64,000 bases of DNA, taken from contig JARHVB010000005.1 of NCBI GenBank assembly GCA_029222685.1, positions 186,001 to 250,000 on the forward strand, written 5' to 3'. Under the pieces are notes generated by a model. The model had not been told where the DNA came from. It searched no databases and saw only the letters and a program-made list of their open reading frames with translations. This DNA is from Terripilifer ovatus. Its GTDB lineage: Bacteria > Pseudomonadota > Alphaproteobacteria > Rhizobiales > Beijerinckiaceae. A program made the position numbers and the translations under genes. Positions 1-8,743 of this stretch are shown piece after piece (position 1 is the first letter of the stretch; every line of letters begins with the position of its first letter).

Positions 1-174
1 CAACCATTACCAAAGGTGAAGACCTGCGCGGCGGCGCCATTACAAGTGTTCAATATCGGCAACGGTCGGCGGTGTTTGCGGCCCTTTTCAGGGACTTGGC
101 AAACGCAAGAAACAGACTTGCCGACAATCCATGCGAACTGAATGATGGCGCTCCTCAACTTGCTGGAGTGCGCC
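1..174. other. left edge, no supported gene
   Basis: This stretch precedes the first gene. One + frame is open from base 1 to a TGA near 138, so it could be the tail of a truncated upstream gene, but its translation shows no recognisable motif. I see no convincing promoter, terminator or RNA. Confidence 0.3.
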
Positions 175-1497
175 GTGCAGACGCTGCCGAACGATCTCGA
201 CACCTACTGGATGCCGTTCACCGCGAACCGCCAGTTCAAGCAGGCGCCGCGCATGCTCGTCGCGGCCGAGGGCATGTACTATCGCTCCCGGGACAACCGG
301 CAGATTCTAGACGGCACCTCGGGCCTGTGGTGCGTCAATGCCGGCCATGCCCGGCCCGAAATCACCGAGACCGTGCACCGGCAGCTTGCAACGCTCGACT
401 ATGCGCCCTCGTTCCAGATGGGTCATCCGATCGCCTTCGAAGCGGCAGCGAAACTGCGCGCCCTGCTGCCGCCGCCGCTCGGCCATGTGTTCTTTACCAA
501 CTCCGGCTCTGAATCGGTCGATACAGCATTGAAGATCGCGCTTGCCTATCATCAGGTGCGCGGCCAGGGCTCGCGCACCCGCCTGATCGGCCGCGAGCGC
601 GGCTATCACGGCGTCGGCTTCGGCGGCATCTCGGTCGGCGGCATCCCCGGCAACCGCCGTCAGTTCGGCGCGCAACTGCCGGGCGTCGATCATCTGCCGC
701 ACACCCACAACCTGGCAGAAAACGCCTTCAGCCGCGGCCAGCCGGCCTGGGGCGCGCATCTCGCCGACGACCTCGAGCGCATCATCGCGCTGCATGATCC
801 TTCGACCATCGCTGCTGTCATCGTCGAGCCGATGGCGGGCTCCACCGGCGTGCTGATGCCGCCGAAAGGCTATCTCGAACGCCTGCGCGACATCTGCACG
901 CGCTATGGCATCCTGCTGATCTTCGATGAGGTGATCACCGGCTTCGGCCGCCTCGGCGGACACGCCTTCGCCGCGCAGAAATTCGGCGTCACGCCCGACA
1001 TGATCACCATGGCCAAGGGCCTCACTAATGGCGCCATTCCCATGGGCGCGGTGGCGACCAGCGACGAAATCCATGCGACCTTCATGGCGCAACCGAACCA
1101 GGCGGCAATAGAACTCGCGCATGGCTACACCTATTCCGGCCATCCCGTCGCTTGCGCGGCGGCCATCGCCACGCTCGATATCTACCGACGCGACGGCTTG
1201 TTCGCGCGCGCCGAGGAGCTCGCCAGCCACTTCGAGAACGCTGCGCATGCCTTGCGTGATGCGCCGCATGTCATCGACATCCGCAACATGGGCCTCGTCG
1301 CCGGCATCGAACTGGCGTCACGGCCGGGCCAGCCGGGCGCACGCGCCTATGAGACATTCGTGCGCTGCTTCGAGAACGGCACCCTGATCCGCGTCACCGG
1401 CGACATCATCGCGCTGTCACCGCCGCTCATCATCTCGCGACAGCAGATCGACGAGCTCTTCGAAGCAGCGCGCAACGCGCTTGAGGCCGTTGCGTAA
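175..1497 (+). CDS. class III aminotransferase, beta-alanine--pyruvate (omega-amino acid) transaminase type
   Basis: PLP-dependent transfer of an omega-amino group (beta-alanine or a similar amine) to pyruvate, in the cytoplasm. About 440 residues, the usual length. The N-terminal DLDTYWMPFTANRQF and GLWCVNAGH segments are the signature of the omega-amino acid:pyruvate group. NSGSES binds the cofactor phosphate, FDEVITGFGRLG carries the Asp (about 251) for the pyridine nitrogen, and MAKGLTNG carries the Schiff-base Lys (about 281). The GTG at 175 is chosen because GGAG lies 6 bases upstream and the family homology begins just after it. An in-frame ATG at 142 has no ribosome site. The gene stands alone, converging with the next cluster across a palindromic repeat. 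The family is firm; the substrate is inferred. Confidence 0.88.
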   Translation: MQTLPNDLDTYWMPFTANRQFKQAPRMLVAAEGMYYRSRDNRQILDGTSGLWCVNAGHARPEITETVHRQLATLDYAPSFQMGHPIAFEAAAKLRALLPPPLGHVFFTNSGSESVDTALKIALAYHQVRGQGSRTRLIGRERGYHGVGFGGISVGGIPGNRRQFGAQLPGVDHLPHTHNLAENAFSRGQPAWGAHLADDLERIIALHDPSTIAAVIVEPMAGSTGVLMPPKGYLERLRDICTRYGILLIFDEVITGFGRLGGHAFAAQKFGVTPDMITMAKGLTNGAIPMGAVATSDEIHATFMAQPNQAAIELAHGYTYSGHPVACAAAIATLDIYRRDGLFARAEELASHFENAAHALRDAPHVIDIRNMGLVAGIELASRPGQPGARAYETFVRCFENGTLIRVTGDIIALSPPLIISRQQIDELFEAARNALEAVA

Positions 1498-1518
1498 ACA
1501 CAAAACCTCCCAGGTGCT

Positions 1519-1677
1519 CTCATCCTGAGGGGCCTGCGCCGCAGGCGTCTCGAAGGATGGGGGCGTCATGCCGAAGCCTCTCAACCATCAAGCGCGGGCA
1601 TGACGCGGTTGGATCACTGCAGCGTGTCGCCCTCGCCCTTCGAGACGCAACGCTAAAACGTTGCTCCTCAGGATGAG
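1519..1677. repeat. nested palindromic intergenic repeat
   Basis: Outer arms CTCATCCTGAGG (1519-1530) and CCTCAGGATGAG (1666-1677) are perfect inverted complements. Related CGTCTCGAAGG segments lie inside both ends. An inner pair GCGTCATGCC (1563-1572) and GGCATGACGC (1597-1606) makes a second stem. The block lies between convergent genes and resembles the dispersed palindromic repeats common in Hyphomicrobiales chromosomes. It may also serve as a bidirectional terminator. Confidence 0.7.
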
Positions 1678-1719
1678 GGCTTCTGGGTGCGTGCTTGCGC
1701 CTGCAAAGAGGCTCCGATA

Positions 1720-2682
1720 TCAGAATCCCAACAGGACAGCGGCATTGCCGACGACGACCGCCTCCCGCTCTTTTGCCGACAGAAAATCAGCTCCACGGAG
1801 AAACTCCAGCGGATCGTTGCCGACCGGATAGTCGCCGCCCATCACCAGCCGGTCGACGCCGACCGACTTCACCAGGGCGGCCAGAACATCAGCATCATAG
1901 ACGCAGGTATCATAATAGAAATTCCGCAGGTACTCGCTCGGCTTTCGGCTGATATTGGCCATGCTATGCGGCAGATTGGTCACGTTGCGGTCGAGCCGCG
2001 CCATGTTGTGCGGCAGGAAGCCGCCGCCATGCGCGACCACGATCCTGAGCGCCGGATGGATCTCGAAAATCCCGTTGTAGATGATCGAGGTCATCACTTT
2101 GACTTCCTCGATCGACTGGCCGATCGAGTTCCACATGCCATAGGCCTGGTACCACGGGTCCTTGGTACCGTCGGGATGGATGAAGCAGAGCACATCGCGG
2201 CGCTCCAGTTCCGCCAGCAGCGGATGAAACCGCGCATCGCCGAGATAGTCCTTGCCCCATCCGGCCGGCAGGTTGGCGACCTTCAGCTCGAGTTGATCCG
2301 TCGCCCGCTCCAGCTCCCTGAGCGCCAAATCCATATTCTGCAGCGGCAGGTCGAACGCGCCGACGAAACGCTGCGGATAACGCGCCACCCACTCGGCGGC
2401 GCGATCGTTCTGCCGGCGCACCAGTTCATCAGCCTCTTTCGCCTGCGCCCACCATGTCCCGACGATGACCTGCGATGACGAGATCACATGCATGTCGATG
2501 CCGCGCTCGTCCATGTCGGCAACCTGCAACTGCGGATCGAGCTGGCGGGCGATGCGCGGCGCATCCGGCGGCGGCACCTTGGCGCCGAAACCGCTCATGA
2601 CATTGTGCGGCACCGTCTTCGCGAAGACGACCGGATCGGAAAAATGCGCGTGAAAGTCGATGCTCTTGGGACGCGAAGACAT
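1720..2682 (-). CDS. amidohydrolase family protein (ACMSD-like metal-dependent decarboxylase/hydrolase)
   Basis: A TIM-barrel amidohydrolase of the aminocarboxymuconate-semialdehyde decarboxylase group, about 320 residues, cytoplasmic. Metal ligands are visible as the N-terminal DFHAHF (His11, His13), the mid-protein VVAHGGG histidine, and the Asp of MGGDYP near the C-terminus. The start at 2682 (MSSRPKSIDFHAH) is preferred over one 36 bases upstream because it leaves a 13-base gap after the preceding gene, with the metal motif close to the N-terminus as usual. It is the second gene of an operon led by a Bug binding protein, so the imported acid, or a product made from it, is the likely substrate. 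Members decarboxylate or hydrolyse aromatic and unsaturated acids; the actual substrate is unknown. Confidence 0.82.
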   Translation of the reverse strand: MSSRPKSIDFHAHFSDPVVFAKTVPHNVMSGFGAKVPPPDAPRIARQLDPQLQVADMDERGIDMHVISSSQVIVGTWWAQAKEADELVRRQNDRAAEWVARYPQRFVGAFDLPLQNMDLALRELERATDQLELKVANLPAGWGKDYLGDARFHPLLAELERRDVLCFIHPDGTKDPWYQAYGMWNSIGQSIEEVKVMTSIIYNGIFEIHPALRIVVAHGGGFLPHNMARLDRNVTNLPHSMANISRKPSEYLRNFYYDTCVYDADVLAALVKSVGVDRLVMGGDYPVGNDPLEFLRGADFLSAKEREAVVVGNAAVLLGF

Positions 2683-2695
2683 GCGGATGGCTATC

Positions 2696-3673
2696 CTATT
2701 GCGGCTCGACCCTGGCAATTTTCGTATAGACAGCCCAGTCCGCCACTTCCTTGGCCAGGGCAGCTTTCAGCATCTGCGGATTGCCCGGGAAAGGCGCCTG
2801 GCCAAACTGCTCCAGGAATTTTTTTGTATCGTCGAGTTCGACCACCTTGTTGAACCATGTCTCGAGTTGGTCGAGGATCGGCTTCGGCGTGCCCTTGGCG
2901 ACCTGAACCGACCACCAGAACATGATGTCGGTGTTGGCGATGCCGGCTTCGATCGACGTCGGATAGCTCGCTGGCAGCGATGCGATTCGCTCTGATGATG
3001 AAGTCGCCAGCACGCGGATGCGCCCGGCCGCCACATGTCCAGTCGCCTGCGCCGCATCGAGATAGGTGTAGGAGACATTGCCCGTGCGCATCTCGCCCAG
3101 CGCGGAGGGAAAGTCGCGGAACCGCACTTCCGTCGTTTCGAGGCCGAACTGCGCCTTGAACATTTCGCAAAGCACCTGCGAGGAATTGGAGATCGCCGCA
3201 TAGCCGCCGGCCGCACCGCGCTTCTTCAAATCGTCCGCAAGGTTGCGCGCGGTCTTGAACGGCGTGCTGGCTTCCACCACGAGCAGCAGCGGCGCCTTGG
3301 CCAGCGTGGTGATATGTTCGAAATCCTCGACGGGATCGAAGGCGAGTGCCTTGTAGAAATATTTCGCCGAGGCCAGCACGTTCACGGCCGGGCAGATATA
3401 GATCGTATAGCCGTCCGGCTTGGACCGCGCCACGAATTCCGTGCCAAGATTGCCGGCAGCGCCGATCTTGTTTTCGACGATGACCGTCTTGCCGGACACT
3501 TCCTGCAGCTTGTTCGAGAAGAAGCGTACGACGATGTCGGCGCCGGAGCCCGGCGTGAACGAACAGATCGACCGGATCGGCCGCGACGGGTAGACGTCCT
3601 GGGCGTGTGCCGAAATGTCGGGAACGAAGGACGTCGCCAGCAAAGAGCCGACGACACTGCGACGTGTAAGCAT
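2696..3673 (-). CDS. Bug/TctC-family tripartite tricarboxylate transporter substrate-binding protein
   Basis: A periplasmic solute-binding protein of 325 residues. The N-terminus MLTRRSVVGSLLATSFVPDISAHAQ is an export signal with a possible twin-arginine character (TRRSV). The mature part starts YPSRPIRSICSFTPGSGADIV and continues with VENKIGAAGNLG and the SKPDGYT motif, all typical of Bug proteins that bind carboxylates. No TctA/TctB membrane genes are nearby, so it must work with subunits elsewhere or act as an extracytoplasmic sensor. It is the first gene of an operon with the amidohydrolase downstream. Ligand unknown. Confidence 0.9.
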   Translation of the reverse strand: MLTRRSVVGSLLATSFVPDISAHAQDVYPSRPIRSICSFTPGSGADIVVRFFSNKLQEVSGKTVIVENKIGAAGNLGTEFVARSKPDGYTIYICPAVNVLASAKYFYKALAFDPVEDFEHITTLAKAPLLLVVEASTPFKTARNLADDLKKRGAAGGYAAISNSSQVLCEMFKAQFGLETTEVRFRDFPSALGEMRTGNVSYTYLDAAQATGHVAAGRIRVLATSSSERIASLPASYPTSIEAGIANTDIMFWWSVQVAKGTPKPILDQLETWFNKVVELDDTKKFLEQFGQAPFPGNPQMLKAALAKEVADWAVYTKIARVEPQ

Positions 3674-3850
3674 GGCAACCTCGGCGATAAGAACTCCCTG
3701 TCACGCATGATGATGGATTTTGCTGCGAGCGCGAAACCACAAATAGTAAAGCGGCCATAACCAACGGGAAATGGCGCTCTGCATCGGCTTCTTGTAATGG
3801 CTTGCTGCGAGGGCTTGGCATCATTCGTGACCGCATGGGAGAGGCTTCGC

Positions 3851-4978
3851 ATGGAATGGACCGCACGATCTGCCTCGGCAGGACAGCGAAAATACCGGGG
3901 CCGCGATGACTCGATGCGCATCGGCGCCTTCTGGCCGTATTCGCGCACCCTGCTGCCATCGCACGAGATTGCCCGGCGCAATCCGGATGTGCTTGATCTC
4001 GACAACCACGTCCAATTCGCCCAGGCGCTGGAAGCCATCGGCGCGGATTTCGCGCTCATCGCTGACGGCTATGCGCCCGGCTCCGAAGCAAGCTCCCGCA
4101 CCGGCTTCCAGGATCCTTCCACCAACGCCACCATTCTCTCGGTGCCGCTGTTTCTGGCGACGACGCACCTCGGCATCGTCTCGACAATGCACACGACCTT
4201 CCTGCATCCCGTTGTCATCGCCAGGCTCGGCGCTCATCTCGACTGGATCAGCGGCGGCCGCTGGGGCTGGAACATCGTCAACGGTTTCAGGGATCACGAA
4301 GCCAAGCTGTTCGGCCTGGAAAAGAAGATCGACGACTATGCCCTGGCGCAGGAAGCCGTCGACATCGCCAGAGAACTCTGGCAGCGCACGCCGGACGCCG
4401 TGCATTATCAGGGACAGCATTTCAAGGTCGACGGCAAGATGCGCCGACCCGTCCCGCAGACCCTGCCCTTGCTGGTCAGCGCGGCGGCGTCAGCGCGCGG
4501 GCGCGCCTTCGCCGCGGCCAATTGCGATTATCTTTTCACCTCGGCCCTGACCAACGAAATCGTTTCCGACACCGCGCGCGACCTCGGCGAACTCGCTGCG
4601 AAGGCCGGGCGCGATCGCCCCCCGCAGATCATCGTTCTGGCCGACGTCGTCATCCGCGATACGCCCGGCGAAGCACGCCAGCTCTATGCCGACCTCGCCG
4701 GCTCGACCGACGAGGAGGCCCAGAAAACCTGGGCGTCGCATCTGTCGAAAATCGGCGACGCACGACCGAATTCGGCAGACCTGATGAACCTGGTCGGCAC
4801 GCCGGCGGAAGTTGCCGAACAGATCGTCGAACTCTATCGCCACGGCAACGGCCGCGGCCTGGCGATGCGCATGCTGCTCTGGGGCGCGCAGGAGGCCCAG
4901 CGTCTCGCGCCTGTCCTGGCCGATCTGAAGAAGGCCGGGGTGTGGACGCCGCCGTCGACGCGCGACTATTGCTGGTGA
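3851..4978 (+). CDS. LLM class flavin-dependent oxidoreductase (RutA/SfnG-like monooxygenase)
   Basis: A luciferase-like TIM-barrel protein of about 375 residues that would use FMNH2 supplied by a reductase to oxygenate a small substrate. Recognisable segments are the early MRIGAFWPYSR strand, FALIADGYAPGSE, the ISGGRWGWNIVNGF motif (typical of the pyrimidine/alkane-sulfone monooxygenase branch) and RPVPQTLPLLVSAAASARGRAFAA. The ATG at 3851 follows GGGAGAGG by 6 bases; the methionine at 3914 is an alternative start with no good ribosome site. An SDR gene follows after 6 bases, so the two form an operon. No flavin reductase is adjacent. Substrate unknown. Confidence 0.85.
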   Translation: MEWTARSASAGQRKYRGRDDSMRIGAFWPYSRTLLPSHEIARRNPDVLDLDNHVQFAQALEAIGADFALIADGYAPGSEASSRTGFQDPSTNATILSVPLFLATTHLGIVSTMHTTFLHPVVIARLGAHLDWISGGRWGWNIVNGFRDHEAKLFGLEKKIDDYALAQEAVDIARELWQRTPDAVHYQGQHFKVDGKMRRPVPQTLPLLVSAAASARGRAFAAANCDYLFTSALTNEIVSDTARDLGELAAKAGRDRPPQIIVLADVVIRDTPGEARQLYADLAGSTDEEAQKTWASHLSKIGDARPNSADLMNLVGTPAEVAEQIVELYRHGNGRGLAMRMLLWGAQEAQRLAPVLADLKKAGVWTPPSTRDYCW

Positions 4979-4984
4979 CTGATC

Positions 4985-5740
4985 ATGGATAAAACTTTCG
5001 AAGGCAAGGTCGTCGCCATCACCGGCGCCGCCGGCGGTTTCGGCCAGGATTTCGTCAAGGCCTTCGCCGCGCGGAGCGCCAAAATCTATTGTTCGGATAT
5101 CCGGGCCGAGGGCATGAAAGAGGCGGAGGCGCTGGGCGCCATGGCGAAGGTCGTCAGCGTCACCGATCGCGCCCAGGTCAAGGACTGGATCGCCGAGGTC
5201 GAGGCATCGGCCGGCGGCGCCATCGATATCCTGATCAACAATGCCGGCGGCACCCTGGCGACATCGCCCAAGTTGCTCGAAGACGTCACCTACGATGAAT
5301 GGGATCGTATCTTCGCGGTGAACGTCGACGGCACGTTCGCTGTCTGCCGCGCCGCCGTTCCCGCCATGAAGCGCGCCGGCAAAGGCCGCATCATCAACAT
5401 CAGCTCGGGCGCCGGCATCGCTGCCTCGCGCACGAAGATCCATCCCTATACGTCAACCAAACATGCCATTGTCGGCCTGACGCGGCAGATGGCGGCCGAA
5501 CTCGGCGAATTCGGCATCACCGTCAACAGCGTTGCGCCCGGCTTCATCCCCGCATCGCCCTATACCAAGCGCTTGTGGGAGGAGATGCCGGCCGCGGCCA
5601 GACAGGATCACCTGCAAAACACGTTCATGCGTCGCGTCGGCACGCCCGGCGACGTGACCAACGCCGTGCTCTTTCTTGCCTCCGACGCGAGTTCCTGGAT
5701 CAGCGGCCAGATCCTCTCGGTCAACGGCGGCATACGCTAA
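4985..5740 (+). CDS. SDR family NAD(P)-dependent oxidoreductase (FabG-like)
   Basis: A classical short-chain dehydrogenase of 251 residues. The dinucleotide motif TGAAGGFG is at about 13-20, NNAGG at about 85, the catalytic Asn near 114 (VNVDG), the Ser of INISSG at about 140, and YTSTK with Tyr155 and Lys159. It ends with the usual SWISGQILSVNGG tail. The Asp of CSDIR after strand 2 suggests NAD(H) preference. It is coupled to the flavin monooxygenase and probably oxidises or reduces a hydroxy/keto intermediate in the same route. Family certain, substrate not. Confidence 0.9.
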   Translation: MDKTFEGKVVAITGAAGGFGQDFVKAFAARSAKIYCSDIRAEGMKEAEALGAMAKVVSVTDRAQVKDWIAEVEASAGGAIDILINNAGGTLATSPKLLEDVTYDEWDRIFAVNVDGTFAVCRAAVPAMKRAGKGRIINISSGAGIAASRTKIHPYTSTKHAIVGLTRQMAAELGEFGITVNSVAPGFIPASPYTKRLWEEMPAAARQDHLQNTFMRRVGTPGDVTNAVLFLASDASSWISGQILSVNGGIR

Positions 5741-5760
5741 GCGGGCTGCCTCGGCCTTGG

Positions 5761-5873
5761 TGTCATTCCCGGCAAGCGAAGCGCAGAACGGGAATCCAGG
5801 GGCTGACGAGACCTATGTCGTCGCCCTTGGCTTCTGGATTCCCGCTCGCGCCTGCGGCGCGTCGCGAATGACA
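5761..5873. repeat. palindromic intergenic repeat, copy 1
   Basis: Perfect terminal inverted repeats TGTCATTC (5761-5768) and GAATGACA (5866-5873) bound a 113-base block. Its left end (AAGCGAAGCGCAGAACGGGA) and right end (TTCCCGCTCGCGCCTGCGG) match a second block at 28120-28236 almost base for base, while the middles differ. It lies between two convergent genes and fragments recur near 8600-8670. It is a dispersed non-coding repeat. Confidence 0.8.
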
Positions 5874-5889
5874 ACCCTCAGCCAGTCTC

Positions 5890-7068
5890 TCAGGCGTTGA
5901 CGATCGAGCGCGCCTCGTGCGCGACATCATAGTCGTACATCCACTTGCGCAGACTGGCCGAATTGGCGATCTCGCGATCGCGCTGTTCGAGGCTTTCATA
6001 TTTGGAATCGTAGCGCAGCCCGTTCTTGCGCGCCTCGGCCTGCACCACGTCGGTGCGTTCGCGGCGGAACGCCTCGTAGCGCTTCAGGGTCGCGGGCACA
6101 TCCGCCGGATGCCGCTCTTCCAGGAAGATCGACAGCGCAACCGCGTCCTCGACAGCCTGATTGGCGCCCTGGCCAAGATGCGGCAGCATCGCGTGCGCCG
6201 CATCGCCCGACAGAACAAGCCGCCCGTTGGTCCAGCGCTTCAGCGGACGGCGGTCATACAGGCCCCACCAGAAGCAATTTTCCACCTTGGCGAGCAGATC
6301 GACGACGCGCGCATCCCATCCTTCGAAAGACGCCGCCAGTTCGTCGCGGTCTCCCACGGCCGACCAGGATTCGACCGTCGCATCGACGGTCGGCACGAAG
6401 CCGACATAGTTGAGCAGCTTGCCGCTGCGCACCGGAAACACCATGAAATGCTTGCCGTCGCCCATCCACACCTGATGCGCCTCGACATCCCAGCCGGGCA
6501 CCTTGTCGCTTTCGAGCAGGCCGCGATAGGCGCGGAAGCCGGCGTATTCGGGCGACAGTGGCTCGACGACATATTTCTGCAGTACCGATTGAATGCCGTC
6601 GCAGGCGACGACGACATCGAATTCCGCGGTATTGCCGTTGGCGAACTCCAGCGTCGCGCTGCTTTCATCCTGCTTGAAGCCGATGCAGCGATGGCCCGGA
6701 CGAATGCGATCGGCAGGCAGGCCGCTCGCGAGCGTCGAGAGCAGATCGGCGCGGTGCATGCCATACATGCCGTTCCAGCCGGTTGAATCCGTCGTCAGGA
6801 TCTTGCCGACGAAGCTGCCGTCCATGCGGTAATAGGCGGATGTCGTTCCGACCTTGCCGCCGACCTTCTTGAGCTGCTCGCCGAAGCCCATGCGCTCGAG
6901 TTGCCGCAGGCTGTTGGGATAGACGAAAACGCCGGCGCCGACTTCGCCAAGCTGTGCCGCCTGTTCGAACACGGTCACTTCGCAGCCGCGCTGATGCAGC
7001 GCATTGGCAGCCGCAAGACCGCCGATACCGCCGCCGACAATTCCAACCCGCAAAGCCTTGACCGCCAT
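5890..7068 (-). CDS. FAD-dependent monooxygenase (3-hydroxybenzoate/salicylate hydroxylase type)
   Basis: A group A flavoprotein aromatic hydroxylase of about 392 residues that uses NAD(P)H and O2. The FAD Rossmann motif GIVGGGIGGLAAANAL begins at residue 7, the DG motif appears as VVACDGIQSVLQ, and the second FAD motif is LVLSGDAAHAMLPHLGQGANQAVEDA. The start at 7068 is preceded by GAGAGGGG and puts the Rossmann strand at the N-terminus. No regulator is adjacent. Its sequence is distinct from the pair of monooxygenases at 29910 and 40766. The likely substrate is a hydroxylated aromatic or heteroaromatic acid, but nothing local fixes it. Confidence 0.87.
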   Translation of the reverse strand: MAVKALRVGIVGGGIGGLAAANALHQRGCEVTVFEQAAQLGEVGAGVFVYPNSLRQLERMGFGEQLKKVGGKVGTTSAYYRMDGSFVGKILTTDSTGWNGMYGMHRADLLSTLASGLPADRIRPGHRCIGFKQDESSATLEFANGNTAEFDVVVACDGIQSVLQKYVVEPLSPEYAGFRAYRGLLESDKVPGWDVEAHQVWMGDGKHFMVFPVRSGKLLNYVGFVPTVDATVESWSAVGDRDELAASFEGWDARVVDLLAKVENCFWWGLYDRRPLKRWTNGRLVLSGDAAHAMLPHLGQGANQAVEDAVALSIFLEERHPADVPATLKRYEAFRRERTDVVQAEARKNGLRYDSKYESLEQRDREIANSASLRKWMYDYDVAHEARSIVNA

Positions 7069-7235
7069 GTGCCCCTCTCGAAGATTTTTTCCAACCAACC
7101 GGCTGCGCGCTTTCTAGCTGCGCCGGTTCGCAATGTAAAAAGCTTCGAGAGGCATACCACAAATCACTCAGCTACAGAGCTGTTTTCGCACGTAAATCCA
7201 TGGAACAGCACCAAACAACTTTTGATATTATCAAT

Positions 7236-8435
7236 TCACCGCTCGATCGCGATGGCCGTCGCCTCGCCGCCGCCGATGCACAGCGCCGCCACGCCGCGCT
7301 TCAAGTCGCGCCGCTCCAGCGCATGCAGCAAGGTCACGATCAGGCGCGCGCCGGTCGCGCCGATGGGATGGCCGAGCGCGCAGGCGCCGCCGTTGACGTT
7401 GAGCCGGTCAGCCGCGATGTGCAGATCCTTGGCCGCCGCCATCGCCACGACGGCGAAGGCTTCGTTGATTTCGAACAGATCGACATCGCCGACGCTCCAG
7501 CCGGTTTTATCGAGCAGCTTGCGGATGGCAGGGATCGGGGCGGTCGTGTACCAGGCCGGCTCCTGGCTGTGCGTCGCATGCGCCTTGATCTGCGCGAGGA
7601 TCGGCAGGCCTTGGCGTTCCGCTGTCGAACGCCGGGTGAGGATCAGCGCCGCTGCACCGTCGGCATTGGCCGAGGCGCTGGCCGCGGTGATCGTGCCGTC
7701 CTTGCGAAAGGCCGGGCGCAGGCCCGGAATTTTCTCGGGCGAGACCTTCAGCGGATGTTCATCCGTATCGACAATCCGCTCGCCGCCCTTGATCGCAACC
7801 GTAACGGGCGCGATCTCGGCGGCAAATGCACCGTCGGCGATCGCGGCGCGCGCCCGCGTCAATGTCTCGACCGCGTAAGCGTCCTGATCGTCGCGCGTGA
7901 ACTGATAGACCTGCGCCGCGGCTTCGCCGAAGTCGCCCATCGACCGGCCCACCTCATAAGCGTCTTCCAGGCCATCGAGCATCATGTGATCGAAAATCCG
8001 GTCGTGACCGACGCGGTAGCCGCCCCGTGCCTTGGCCAGCAGATATGGCGCGTTCGACATGGATTCCATGCCGCCGGAAACCACGATGTCGGCTGAGCCT
8101 GCCAGCAGCAGATCATTGGCGATCATCGTCGCCTTCATGCCCGATCCGCAGACCTTGTTGACCGTGGTCGCGCCGACGGCGTCAGGCAGACCGGCGCTGC
8201 GCATAGCCTGGCGTGCCGGCGCCTGGCCCTGGCCGGCGGGCAGCACGCAGCCCATGAACACTTCATCGACCCTGTCTGGTGCAAGCCGCGCCCGCTCCAG
8301 CGCGGCGCGAATGACATGGGCGCCGAGCGCAGGCGCCGTCAACGGCGACAGATCGCCCTGGAAGCGGCCAAGCGGCGTGCGGACGGCGGAGACGATGACG
8401 ACGGGATCGGAAGCAGACATATCGGAAGCAGACAT
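7236..8435 (-). CDS. acetyl-CoA C-acyltransferase (thiolase)
   Basis: A thiolase of 399 residues that cleaves 3-oxoacyl-CoA or condenses two acyl-CoAs. The nucleophile Cys is in NKVCGSGMK (about residue 96), the first catalytic His in NEAFAVV, and the C-terminal pair in GGACALGHPIGATGAR and CIGGGEATA. Two in-frame ATG codons, 15 bases apart, arise from an exact duplication that makes the N-terminus MSASDMSASD. Either could initiate, and the inner one gives the usual family length. No other beta-oxidation gene adjoins it. It sits alone downstream of a large AT-rich inverted repeat that may be its operator. Confidence 0.92.
   Translation of the reverse strand: MSASDMSASDPVVIVSAVRTPLGRFQGDLSPLTAPALGAHVIRAALERARLAPDRVDEVFMGCVLPAGQGQAPARQAMRSAGLPDAVGATTVNKVCGSGMKATMIANDLLLAGSADIVVSGGMESMSNAPYLLAKARGGYRVGHDRIFDHMMLDGLEDAYEVGRSMGDFGEAAAQVYQFTRDDQDAYAVETLTRARAAIADGAFAAEIAPVTVAIKGGERIVDTDEHPLKVSPEKIPGLRPAFRKDGTITAASASANADGAAALILTRRSTAERQGLPILAQIKAHATHSQEPAWYTTAPIPAIRKLLDKTGWSVGDVDLFEINEAFAVVAMAAAKDLHIAADRLNVNGGACALGHPIGATGARLIVTLLHALERRDLKRGVAALCIGGGEATAIAIER
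8406..8435. repeat. exact 15-base tandem duplication spanning the thiolase start codon
   Basis: ATCGGAAGCAGACAT occurs at 8406-8420 and again at 8421-8435. On the coding strand each copy begins with ATG, so the gene has two equivalent start codons and the peptide starts MSASDMSASD. The copies are identical, which suggests a recent duplication. Confidence 0.95.
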
Positions 8436-8450
8436 GGGACACTCCTGCCA

Positions 8451-8497
8451 TTATATGATAATCATCATTCTCAATATAAATGTCGATCATCATATAA
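8451..8497. promoter_or_regulatory. AT-rich inverted repeat upstream of thiolase
   Basis: TTATATGATAATC (8451-8463) is matched in inverted orientation by GATCATCATATAA (8485-8497), 12 of 13 positions pairing, with a 21-base AT-rich spacer. It lies 16 bases upstream of the thiolase start on the minus strand and is a plausible operator or promoter region. No regulator gene is directly adjacent. Confidence 0.45.
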
Positions 8498-8547
8498 AAG
8501 TCAATAGCGGGATACTCTCATCCGACCCTCCCGCGGAGCGCTATCGG

Positions 8548-8709
8548 ATTCACACATCCTGGAAACCGAATCGGGATCGGTCGCTCGCTCGCGTTTCGCG
8601 CGTCGGGAATGACATTGCGGCCCCTGTCATCCCCGACGCGCCGCAGGCGCGAGCGGGGATCCAGACCTGACGATTCACCGCATCGGATGCCAGTCGTAGA
8701 TGTGTGAAT
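8548..8709. repeat. composite palindromic element with 11-base terminal inverted repeats
   Basis: ATTCACACATC (8548-8558) and GATGTGTGAAT (8699-8709) are perfect inverted complements. Imperfect pairing continues outward through GCTAT. Inside are GCGTCGGGAATGACA and TGTCATCCCCGACGCGCCGCAGGC, inverted versions of the right end of the repeats at 5761 and 28120. It looks like a small non-autonomous, MITE-like or palindromic repeat unit without coding capacity. Confidence 0.55.
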
Positions 8710-8743
8710 GCCATAGCCCGCGGAGCGGGCGAAGGAAGAGCGA

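Larger units (their letters stand above)
8436..8743. other. intergenic region between thiolase and AMDase-like gene
   Basis: About 308 bases without a gene. It contains an AT-rich inverted repeat next to the thiolase start (8451-8497) and a composite palindromic element (8548-8709). I find no open frame with homology and no RNA gene. Confidence 0.6.

Noticed and set aside
5890-7068. Third paralogue of the 29910/40766 monooxygenase pair
   Set aside because: It shares only the general FAD motifs and lacks the GGMG-NGG and FLMRSSM segments, so it belongs to a different branch.
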